Source: an uncultured Clostridia bacterium (lineage in GTDB: Bacteria > Bacillota > Clostridia > UBA1381). Taken from it: a stretch of 26,720 bases of DNA. The translations under genes and the position numbers were made by a program. Location of the stretch: the NCBI GenBank assembly GCA_905236685.1, contig CAJOPD010000046.1, positions 1 to 26,720 on the forward strand, given 5' to 3'. Positions within the stretch are counted from its first letter, which is position 1; every line of letters begins with the position of its first letter. Positions 7,290 through 13,745 of this stretch are shown one piece after another. The notes below the pieces were generated by a model. It saw only the letters and a program-made list of their open reading frames with translations. It searched no databases and was not told where the DNA came from.

Positions 7290-9668
7290 ATGAAAAAACG
7301 GATTTTTTCAGGGCTTTTATCCCTCTTGATTTTGCTCTCGCTTGTTCCGTGCGCACTTGCGGAAAAGGACGGCGGAGAATTTACAACGGTTTACATTGAA
7401 TGTCCCGACGCTTTGACCCTTATGGGAAAAAACTATCAGGCTTATTCCCACCTTTTGATGCGGTATGCCGACGACAAAACGCCTATCGCTCTGTCCGCTG
7501 TCTATAACGATTACATCTATGCGACAATTCCTGCGGAAAATGCTGACAGACCCTTGGAATATTTTATTGCAGAGGATATGACATTTACCGATGAGCCTGT
7601 TTGGGACGAAAATGAATATGATGACAATTCCTACAACTTCTATATAATGGAACTGCTCTCGGGAAAGGGCGTAATAAAAGGAAATGAAAAAGGCGAGGCG
7701 CTGCCTAACGATAATGTCACCCGTGCGGAAGCCGTTGCGATGGCTATGCGGTTTTTGGGCGTTGACAATATGCCCGATACCGACAGCGGTTTTTCCGATG
7801 TTCCCGAGGACAGCTGGTTTGCGGCGGCGGTTACAAAGGCACGCAGGCTCGGCGTTGTCGCAGGTGATGACGAAACCCATTTTTCACCGCAAAGAAATGT
7901 GTCCCGCGAGGAAATGGTAGCGCTTGCCGCAAGATGTATGTGGATAAGCGGTATGCAAAAGGAAACAAAAGTAACCCGCGAAGAGCTGACAAAAAATCTT
8001 GACTTTAAAGACGCCGAAAAAATCTCCGACTGGGCGCTGTCCGCATATAACACAATGCGCACCTACGGCACGGCAAATTATGAAGAAGACGAAAATCAGG
8101 AATACACCTTTATCACAAACCCGAAAGATGCCGCAACGCGCATTTTCTCTGCATATTTGCTCTTGGAATGCTGCGATATGTTGCAGGTTTATCCGTCACA
8201 AACGGCGATTTCCTTCGGCTTTGACAAAAATATGCCGAAAATAGACGGCTCAACCTCAACTTATCCCTTTACAGAAGAGGTTTTCCGCGGGCTTTTCTAT
8301 AACGGTTATTCACACGCCGACAGACCCGCCGGTCACAGCAAAAGCCACGCGTCATACGAGCGCCTTATAAACGGCGAAGTTGATATGATTTTTGCTTCTG
8401 TTTTCCCTGCAAGCGACATTTTGGAGCTTGCAAAAAGCAAGGGTGTTGAGCTTGAACTTATTCCGATTGCTTATGATGCAATGATTTTCTTTACCAACGC
8501 CGATAACTCGATTGACGGGCTTACACAAAAGCAAATTTCCGAGATTTATGTAAACAATAAATATGCAAACTGGAAAAGTCTCGGCGGTCCCGACGCGCTT
8601 TTATATCCCTACTGCCGCAATAACGACAGCGGAAGCCACGCACAGATGGAGCGCTACTTCTTAAACGGCAATGAAATCAACGAAAAAATCAGGGAGGAAA
8701 ATACCTCTCTTGCTATGTCCAACATCTTAACAGAGGTTATGGACGCGCAAACCGACGACCCGACAGGCTACGGCTTGGGATACAGCATATACTACTATTT
8801 TCAGAATATGGACCTGTTCTATGACACAAACGAGTATTTAAAGCTTTTAAAAATTGATGGCGTTTATCCCGATGACGACACCATTGCAAGCGGTGAATAT
8901 CCGCTCTCAAACAACACATATGTCGTTTTGCGAAAGGACGAGCCGGAAAATTCGCCCGCACGGAAAATGGCGGAATTTATGCTCACAAAAGAGGGGCAAA
9001 GGTGCGTTGAGGAGGCAGGCTTCGGTCCTATAAATCCGCCCTTCCCAAAGGATTTTAAGGTGACAAAAAAGACTACCCACTTCGATATAATGGCAGATGA
9101 TAACAAAACCGCGCTTTTATGTGTTAAAACGAACTATCCCGAGCTTGATAATAAAAACAACCGCAAATTTATAAAGGAAATAAACAAGGAATTTAAAGAG
9201 CTTTCCGAATCCTTTGAAGAAGAAATGCGCGGTTACCGCGAAGATATATCGGAATATTATGTTGAATCGGGAGATATTGATATGCTTCCCTTTGAAAACT
9301 ATCTGTCCTATGATGTTACAAGAAATTACGGGGATATTTTTTCGGTAACATTTTTGGCGGAAATTTACTTAGGCGGTATCCACCCGAACGGAATACGGGT
9401 ATCTTACACCTATGACACCAAAGCTGAAAAAGAACTCACTCTTTCCGAAATTTTAGGAAAATCGCAGAAAGAAACCGACCAATTTGTAATAGAAAAATTT
9501 TATGAAGTATATGCGGAGGAGGACCTTTGGTCTTTGGAAGAGGAGGCGCCTAATGTTTCCTTCTTTATGGACGGCGACGGACTTGTTTTATACTTCCAGC
9601 AGTATCAGATAGCGCCGTACGCTATGGGCTTCCCCGAAGTGAGAATACCGCTTGACGAATTAAATTAG
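7290..9668 (+). CDS. Exported SLH-anchored protein with PstS-like binding domain and RsiV/DUF3298-like C-terminus
   Basis: The 792-residue protein starts with a Sec signal peptide (1-24, ending CALA). Residues about 115-220 hold two recognisable SLH repeats (NDNVTRAEAVAMAMRFLGV, then FSDVPEDSWFAAAV, then NVSREEMVALAAR). A degenerate third follows to about 295 (FKDAEKISDWALSAYNTM). SLH repeats tether proteins to secondary wall polymer. Residues about 315-590 look like a PstS-type phosphate-binding fold: DGSTSTYP near 319, the YDAMIFFTNADNSIDGLTQKQI stretch (395-416), and DSGSHAQMERYF near 446 in the place of the family's SGT loop. Residues about 605-792 resemble the DUF3298 domain of RsiV and PdaC (IYLGGIHPNG, then LTLSEIL, then YQIAPYAMGFPEVRIPL). 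No transporter gene is adjacent. A wall-bound phosphate or ligand receptor is an inference; domain names are by eye. Confidence 0.8.
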   Translation: MKKRIFSGLLSLLILLSLVPCALAEKDGGEFTTVYIECPDALTLMGKNYQAYSHLLMRYADDKTPIALSAVYNDYIYATIPAENADRPLEYFIAEDMTFTDEPVWDENEYDDNSYNFYIMELLSGKGVIKGNEKGEALPNDNVTRAEAVAMAMRFLGVDNMPDTDSGFSDVPEDSWFAAAVTKARRLGVVAGDDETHFSPQRNVSREEMVALAARCMWISGMQKETKVTREELTKNLDFKDAEKISDWALSAYNTMRTYGTANYEEDENQEYTFITNPKDAATRIFSAYLLLECCDMLQVYPSQTAISFGFDKNMPKIDGSTSTYPFTEEVFRGLFYNGYSHADRPAGHSKSHASYERLINGEVDMIFASVFPASDILELAKSKGVELELIPIAYDAMIFFTNADNSIDGLTQKQISEIYVNNKYANWKSLGGPDALLYPYCRNNDSGSHAQMERYFLNGNEINEKIREENTSLAMSNILTEVMDAQTDDPTGYGLGYSIYYYFQNMDLFYDTNEYLKLLKIDGVYPDDDTIASGEYPLSNNTYVVLRKDEPENSPARKMAEFMLTKEGQRCVEEAGFGPINPPFPKDFKVTKKTTHFDIMADDNKTALLCVKTNYPELDNKNNRKFIKEINKEFKELSESFEEEMRGYREDISEYYVESGDIDMLPFENYLSYDVTRNYGDIFSVTFLAEIYLGGIHPNGIRVSYTYDTKAEKELTLSEILGKSQKETDQFVIEKFYEVYAEEDLWSLEEEAPNVSFFMDGDGLVLYFQQYQIAPYAMGFPEVRIPLDELN

Positions 9669-9673
9669 ATAAA

Positions 9674-9693
9674 AAAGAGCCGAAAGGCTCTTT
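9674..9693 (+). terminator. Hairpin with GAAA loop, T tract missing
   Basis: An 8-bp stem AAAGAGCC/GGCTCTTT with a GAAA loop lies six bases after the preceding stop codon. Only three Ts follow before the sequence changes to GAGCG, so it is a poor terminator as it stands. An identical 20-base copy with a full T run occurs at 9926-9945. Confidence 0.5.
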
Positions 9694-9925
9694 GAGCGTG
9701 TCGATAAACCTTCGACACGCTAAAAGATGCCGAAAAAGGAAGGCAGATTTGTCGATTTTAGGCTCGTCGGCGTACGACGGTACGATAGAGCTTGAAATCG
9801 GCAAAAGCAGAAAATAAAGTGCTTTTTAAAGAAGTGACACATTTCACAAAAGTAAAAATCAAAAAAAGGCGCCAAACACAGAAGTAAATAAATTACTGCG
9901 GTCTGGCGACTTTTTCGACAGTCTG
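9694..9925. repeat. Structured intergenic element, MITE-like candidate
   Basis: The 232 bases lie exactly between two identical 20-base hairpin sequences. The ends are imperfect inverted repeats: GAGCGTGTCGATAAA on the left against CAGACTGTCGAAAAA for the right end read backward, 11 of 15 matching. Inside are a perfect 10-bp hairpin (9695-9704 with 9712-9721), a long interrupted stem (CGATTT near 9752 with AAATCG near 9795, with GCTC/GAGC and GTCG/CGAC inside it), and a third stem (CGCCA near 9870 with TGGCG near 9904, enclosing AGTAA/TTACT). No open frame with a ribosome site is present. It could be a mobile miniature element or a structured RNA region; copy number elsewhere is unknown. Confidence 0.5.
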
Positions 9926-9951
9926 AAAGAGCCGAAAGGCTCTTTTTTTTT
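9926..9951 (+). terminator. Terminator of the SLH/PstS-like gene
   Basis: The stem AAAGAGCC (9926-9933) and GGCTCTTT (9938-9945) with a GAAA loop is followed by Ts through 9951, nine in a row. The T run overlaps the stop codon of the convergent ArsR/SmtB gene. Read leftward only three Ts follow the stem, so it serves mainly the rightward transcript. Confidence 0.8.
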
Positions 9952-10291
9952 ATTCGGTTATATGTATCATAACCTGTTCAACTATTCTTTTTACATGCTC
10001 GTCATCAAGAGAATAAAAGGTGTTTTTTCCGTCACGGCGGGCTTTTATCAGCCTTGCCTGTTTTAAAATGCGAAGCTGATGACTGACTGCCGATTGGCTC
10101 ATTTTTGTCTTTTCCGCAATTTCGGCAACGCATATTTCGTTATCAAACAAATTCCATAATATTTTTATCCTTGTGCCGTCCCCGAAAACCTTAAACACCT
10201 CGGTAAGCTTTGCTACCACTTCCTCGGGGATTTCTTTATTTTTAAGCCTGTCAACAATTTCGGTATTGTATTTACAGTATTCGCATTTCAT
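9950..10291 (-). CDS. ArsR/SmtB-family metal-responsive repressor
   Basis: The 113-residue winged-helix repressor has its DNA-reading helix at MSQSAVSHQLRILKQARLI (64-82) and the wing RRDGKNTFYSL. The last helix carries Asp97-x-His99-x10-His110-x2-Glu113, exactly the alpha-5 zinc site of SmtB and CzrA; Glu113 is the final residue. An N-terminal CEYC (3-6) and Cys54 in NEICVAEIA could give a second thiol site, as in CadC-like sensors. The start is ATG 10291, six bases after AGAGGTG; a GTG nine bases upstream lies inside that ribosome site. No efflux pump or metallothionein gene is near, so its target is elsewhere or is itself. It is divergent from dnaA. Confidence 0.9.
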   Translation of the reverse strand: MKCEYCKYNTEIVDRLKNKEIPEEVVAKLTEVFKVFGDGTRIKILWNLFDNEICVAEIAEKTKMSQSAVSHQLRILKQARLIKARRDGKNTFYSLDDEHVKRIVEQVMIHITE

Positions 10292-10315
10292 TTTTCTCAC
10301 CTCTTTACTTTGTTT

Positions 10316-10344
10316 ATTATATATTACTTTATATTTTTTGTCAA
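10316..10344 (-). promoter_or_regulatory. Consensus promoter of the ArsR/SmtB gene
   Basis: Read leftward, a perfect TTGACA (10344-10339) and a perfect TATAAT (10321-10316) are 17 bases apart. The spacer is AT-rich and could hold the repressor's own operator, but no clear 12-2-12 palindrome of the SmtB type is visible. Confidence 0.85.
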
Positions 10345-10393
10345 ACTCCCGCTTTTATAACAAAAATAATCTTTAAAAAAATTTCTTTTTTTC

Positions 10394-10422
10394 TTGTAAA
10401 TTATCATTTTTTCTGTTATTAT
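10394..10422 (+). promoter_or_regulatory. Candidate promoter of dnaA
   Basis: TTGTAA (10394-10399) and TATTAT (10417-10422) are 17 bases apart. The RNA would start about 25 bases before the dnaA ATG. I found no DnaA box in this upstream gap, which is unlike the usual autoregulated dnaA promoter. Confidence 0.55.
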
Positions 10423-10454
10423 AGAAGAGGATATTTTTCGATAGGGGGATAAAA

Positions 10455-11780
10455 ATGGATAATAAGCAAATCTGGTATGCTGCTTTGTCTTATATTCGTA
10501 AGGATATAAATTCCGTTGTGGGTTTTAATACATATATAAAAGATATTATTCCCGTTTCTTTTGACGGGGAAATTTTTACAGGAGCGGTTTCTAATATTAT
10601 TTGCAAATCTATGGTTGAAATAAGATACCGTGATATGATAGAAAAAGCACTTTCAAAAATAACCGCGCGTCCCGTTACATTTTTGATTATTTTAAAGGAC
10701 GAATGTGAAAATCAGCCGAAAGTGCAAAAGGAAGCGCCGAAAAATAATAACAAAACAAACTTAAATCCAAAGTATACCTTTGATAATTTTATTGTGGGCT
10801 CGTCAAATGAATTTGCAACGGCAATAGCTATGAGCACGGCAAAAAATCCCGGTCAGGAAATGAACAATCCCTTATTTTTATACGGCGACTCGGGACTTGG
10901 AAAAACCCATCTTATGCAGGCTATCGGAAATGAAATTGTAAAGCAGTATCCCGAAAAAAAGGTTGTTTATGTAACCAGCGAAAAATTTACAAATGATATG
11001 ATTGAATCGCTTCATATTAAGGATATGGGCTCTTTCCGCCAGCTTTACAGAAATGTTGATGTGCTCTTAATTGATGATATTCAGTTTATCGAAAACAAGC
11101 AGGGAGTTCAGGAGGAATTTTTCCATACCTTTAATGAACTGCACCAAAATAATAAGCAGATAGTTTTAACAAGCGACCGTATGCCGCGCGAGCTTGCAAC
11201 CCTTGATTTACGACTTAAAACCCGTTTTGAATGGGGATTAAGTATTGATATTATAAAGCCTGATTATGAAACAAGAGTGGCAATTTTGAAAAAGAAGGCG
11301 GAAAGCCAGAATGTTTACATAAATGAGGAGGTTTTATCCTATATTGCGGAAAGAATAGATTCAAATGTCCGTGAGCTTGAAGGAGCTTTGCTTAAAATTA
11401 TTTCATATGCAGGTATGAAACATACAGAAATAACAAAAGAAATTGCAGAAATGGTTATAAAATCAATTATTCCTGACGACGGAATTATTAAAATAACTCC
11501 TCAAAAGATAATTGACTGCGTATGCTCATATTATAATATTTCAGAAGAAGAAATTTTAGGAAAATCAAAACAGAAAAATATAGCTTTTTCAAGGCAGATT
11601 GCTATGTATCTTTGCAAAACATTAACTACAATGAATTTTTCAATGATTGCAAGAGCCTTAGGAAACCGAGACAGAACAACCGTTATGTACGGTGTGGATA
11701 AAATTATGGCGTCATTAAAGAATGACAGCGCTTTAAAAGCAGATATAGACGCAATTACAAAGGATATTACAAGCGTTTGA
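10455..11780 (+). CDS. dnaA: Chromosomal replication initiator protein DnaA
   Basis: DnaA is the AAA+ ATPase that binds origin boxes, melts the origin and directs helicase loading. The 441-residue protein shows the four-domain plan: domain I (1-80), a short Asn/Lys-rich linker (83-105), the AAA+ core with Walker A GDSGLGKT (144-151), Walker B LLIDDIQF (204-211) and sensor region LTSDR, and DNA-binding domain IV from about 345. Arg380 in AFSRQIAMYLC matches the minor-groove-contacting Arg. The signature normally written GRDHTTVxHA reads NRDRTTVMYG here (404-413), so Arg407 replaces the base-contacting His. A GGGGG ribosome site precedes the ATG. A perfect DnaA box (11693-11701) lies in the 3' end of the gene. 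Confidence 0.98.
   Translation: MDNKQIWYAALSYIRKDINSVVGFNTYIKDIIPVSFDGEIFTGAVSNIICKSMVEIRYRDMIEKALSKITARPVTFLIILKDECENQPKVQKEAPKNNNKTNLNPKYTFDNFIVGSSNEFATAIAMSTAKNPGQEMNNPLFLYGDSGLGKTHLMQAIGNEIVKQYPEKKVVYVTSEKFTNDMIESLHIKDMGSFRQLYRNVDVLLIDDIQFIENKQGVQEEFFHTFNELHQNNKQIVLTSDRMPRELATLDLRLKTRFEWGLSIDIIKPDYETRVAILKKKAESQNVYINEEVLSYIAERIDSNVRELEGALLKIISYAGMKHTEITKEIAEMVIKSIIPDDGIIKITPQKIIDCVCSYYNISEEEILGKSKQKNIAFSRQIAMYLCKTLTTMNFSMIARALGNRDRTTVMYGVDKIMASLKNDSALKADIDAITKDITSV
11693..11701 (-). promoter_or_regulatory. DnaA box inside the dnaA 3' end
   Basis: TGTGGATAA is the exact complement of the consensus TTATCCACA. It falls in the codons for the conserved VDK of the DnaA signature, so coding constraint alone could explain it, but it stands 107 bases before another box in the adjoining gap. 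Confidence 0.5.
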
Positions 11781-11935
11781 TTTATTAACACTTTTTGGTG
11801 GAAAATCTGTGAATAAAAATATTTAATTTTTTAGGGTGTTTATAACTTTTTTTAGTAAACGGTTTATAAACAAATTACATTTAATAAGTTTTGGCATAAT
11901 AATAAGAAATTTCCTGTTTTTCCACTAATTCCCCG

Positions 11936-11953
11936 TTACTACTATTATTACTA
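11936..11953 (-). promoter_or_regulatory. DnaA-trio array
   Basis: Six consecutive trinucleotides on the minus strand fit 3'-(G/A)AT-5'. They begin one base after the CCCCG patch and run into an A/T-only stretch (11957-11972). DnaA-trios guide a DnaA filament onto one strand during melting. The seventh unit, CTG, breaks the pattern. Confidence 0.65.
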
Positions 11954-11969
11954 CTGTAATAATTATTAT

Positions 11970-11985
11970 ATAGGTACCTACCTAT
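11970..11985. repeat. Inverted repeat before dnaN
   Basis: ATAGGTA and TACCTAT are perfect 7-base arms around CC. The site sits between the AT-rich unwinding run and the dnaN ribosome site, 28 bases before the ATG. It may be an operator for dnaN or a small RNA hairpin; no protein is suggested. Confidence 0.5.
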
Positions 11986-12013
11986 GAAAAAATTTTGAAA
12001 GGATTTTTTTAAA

Positions 12014-13147
12014 ATGAAATTTGTGTGTCATAAGGGACAGCTTTTGAAAATTATAAATACTGTTCAAAAAGCTGTATCTGCAAAATCGATAATGCCTATA
12101 TTGGAATGTATTAAGTTAGACGCTTCGGCAAACGGAGCTTTAACCGTATGCGGTAATAATTTAGATATTTGTATCGAATATAACGATAATGCAAATATTT
12201 CGGAAGGCGGACAGATTGCGATTTCTTCAAAAATGTTCGGCGAAATTGTACGGCGTCTTCCCGATACAGATGTTTCTGTAAATGTTAATGAAGAAAATAA
12301 TGTAATGACAATAAAATGCGGAAAATCCGAGTTTAATATTCAAGGTCTTTCAAGTATTGAATACCCCGCAGTTCCTGAGGTAAAGGAAATTTACAAATTT
12401 TCTTTAAAACAAAGCGCTTTAAAGAAAATGATTAGAAAAACTATTTTTTCAGTATCGCAAAACGAGGCAAGAAAGCCTGTTTTAACAGGAGCTTTATTTG
12501 AAATAGAAACGGGCGTTTTGTCAATAGTAACTACCGACGGATACCGTCTTTCTATTTGCAAGGAAACGGTAAATTCACCGCTTAATAATATTAAATTTGT
12601 AGTTCCAGGTCTTACTCTCCGCGAAATATTTAAGGTTTTGGAAGATGATGAGGAAAAAGAGGTTAATATTATAATTTCCGACAGACACGCTATGTTTGAA
12701 TTTGAAAATTATAAAGTAGTAACCCGCCTTTTAGAAGGTGAATTTATAAACTACAAGCCCGTTTTAATGACACCCAACAGCATTTTCGTAAATGCAAAAA
12801 CGGCAGAGCTTTCCGAAAGTCTTGAAAGAGCGTCGCTTTTAATAAATGATGATATTTCTTCAAAAGCGGAAAAAGTTCCTGTAAGGCTGAATATAAAAAC
12901 AGACAAAATTGAAATAACCTGTATGACGGGAAAAGGCAAGGTATATGATATAGTTGATGTAAAAGCAAGCGGAGACGATTTGGAAATAGGTTTTAACCAC
13001 CGCTATCTTTTGGACGCATTAAGAGCCTGTGAGGAAGATGAAATAAAGCTTGAATTTTCCAATCCGAGAAGCTCCTGCTTTATCCGTTCGCCAAAGGGCG
13101 ACGACAGCTTTACCTTTATGATTTTGCCGGTAAGGCTTTATAATTAA
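12014..13147 (+). CDS. dnaN: DNA polymerase III beta subunit, sliding clamp
   Basis: The 377-residue product has the usual clamp length, made of three similar domains. It begins MKFVCHKGQLLKIINTVQKAVSAK and contains the family segment KPVLTGALFEIE (about 155) and a C-terminus ending FMILPVRLYN, close to the LMPMRL clamp ending. As a ring dimer it tethers polymerase III to DNA and is a docking site for repair and regulatory proteins. It follows dnaA across the probable origin. AAAGGA precedes the ATG at a rather long spacing. The gene and its neighbours are visibly more AT-rich than the genes left of 9.9 kb and right of 17 kb. Confidence 0.97.
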   Translation: MKFVCHKGQLLKIINTVQKAVSAKSIMPILECIKLDASANGALTVCGNNLDICIEYNDNANISEGGQIAISSKMFGEIVRRLPDTDVSVNVNEENNVMTIKCGKSEFNIQGLSSIEYPAVPEVKEIYKFSLKQSALKKMIRKTIFSVSQNEARKPVLTGALFEIETGVLSIVTTDGYRLSICKETVNSPLNNIKFVVPGLTLREIFKVLEDDEEKEVNIIISDRHAMFEFENYKVVTRLLEGEFINYKPVLMTPNSIFVNAKTAELSESLERASLLINDDISSKAEKVPVRLNIKTDKIEITCMTGKGKVYDIVDVKASGDDLEIGFNHRYLLDALRACEEDEIKLEFSNPRSSCFIRSPKGDDSFTFMILPVRLYN

Positions 13148-13148
13148 A

Positions 13149-13745
13149 ATGAAAGTTATAACAATAAAAAGTTCGGAAATGGACCAGAACAGCTATCTTT
13201 TGGTAAACGGAAAAGATGCTGTTTTGATTGACTGCGGAGAAGATACCTTTAAAATATTAAAGGAAACGGAAAAATATAATGTAAAATATATTTTGCTTAC
13301 GCATTGCCATTTTGACCATATATATTCTTTAAGTGAATTAAAGGGGCAAAAAACCGTCTTAGGCTCAAAAAATTTTTTAAAGAATATAACTAATCCAAAA
13401 ATTACTTTTTTGCCCTCCTGTGAAAATTTAGCGGGTAAAACAGACGGCTTTTTTGAGGACGGCGAAGTAAAAAATCTTTGCGGTATTGATATAAAATGTA
13501 TATATACCGAAGGGCATACAGATTGCAGTGTTTGCTATCTTGCGGAAAACTGCCTTTTTTCAGGCGATACGCTCTTTTTCGGGAGTGTGGGAAGATGGGA
13601 TTTTGAAACGGGGGATTTTGAAAAATTAAAAAATTCCGTTAAAAAACTCTATACTTTGCCTGACGATACCGTGGTTTATGCGGGACACGGGCAGACCACA
13701 ACAATAGGTTATGAAAAGAAAAACGGGTTTTTTAAGGAAAAATAA
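13149..13745 (+). CDS. Metallo-beta-lactamase-fold hydrolase, glyoxalase II-like
   Basis: The 198-residue enzyme has the metal-binding motif THCHFDH (His52, His54, Asp56, His57). The further ligands expected of a dinuclear metal site follow at His123 (EGHTDCS), Asp140 (FSGDTLF) and His180 (YAGHGQTT). SVGRWDFETGDF (146-157) is typical of the YcbL/glyoxalase II-like branch, which hydrolyses thioesters or related substrates. The substrate cannot be read from the sequence. It starts one base after the dnaN stop and abuts hemZ, so it belongs to the dnaN transcript. No strong ribosome site of its own is seen, which suggests coupling. Confidence 0.85.
   Translation: MKVITIKSSEMDQNSYLLVNGKDAVLIDCGEDTFKILKETEKYNVKYILLTHCHFDHIYSLSELKGQKTVLGSKNFLKNITNPKITFLPSCENLAGKTDGFFEDGEVKNLCGIDIKCIYTEGHTDCSVCYLAENCLFSGDTLFFGSVGRWDFETGDFEKLKNSVKKLYTLPDDTVVYAGHGQTTTIGYEKKNGFFKEK

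Larger units (their letters stand above)
11781..12013. other. Probable oriC: boxes, DnaA-trios and AT-rich unwinding site
   Basis: This 233-base gap between dnaA and dnaN has no open frame. It holds TGTGAATAA (11808-11816, complement TTATTCACA, fitting TTWTNCACA), TTATTAACA (11782-11790, one mismatch), a palindrome GTTTATAAAC (11862-11871) and TTTTCCACT (11918-11926, one mismatch). From the last box the order is box, GC patch CCCCG (11931-11935), six trinucleotides TTA CTA CTA TTA TTA CTA (11936-11953), then a pure A/T run. On the other strand these trinucleotides read 3'-AAT GAT GAT AAT AAT GAT-5', the DnaA-trio pattern of the Bacillus subtilis basal unwinding system, in the right order and orientation. 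Function is inferred from this architecture and from position. Confidence 0.7.

Noticed and set aside
9622..9804. Leftward 60-codon frame inside the structured intergenic element
   Set aside because: No ribosome site, overlaps the end of the SLH/PstS-like gene, and is explained by the hairpin-rich repeat.
10289..10300. GTG at 10300 as the ArsR/SmtB start
   Set aside because: It is part of the AGAGGTG ribosome site of the ATG at 10291.
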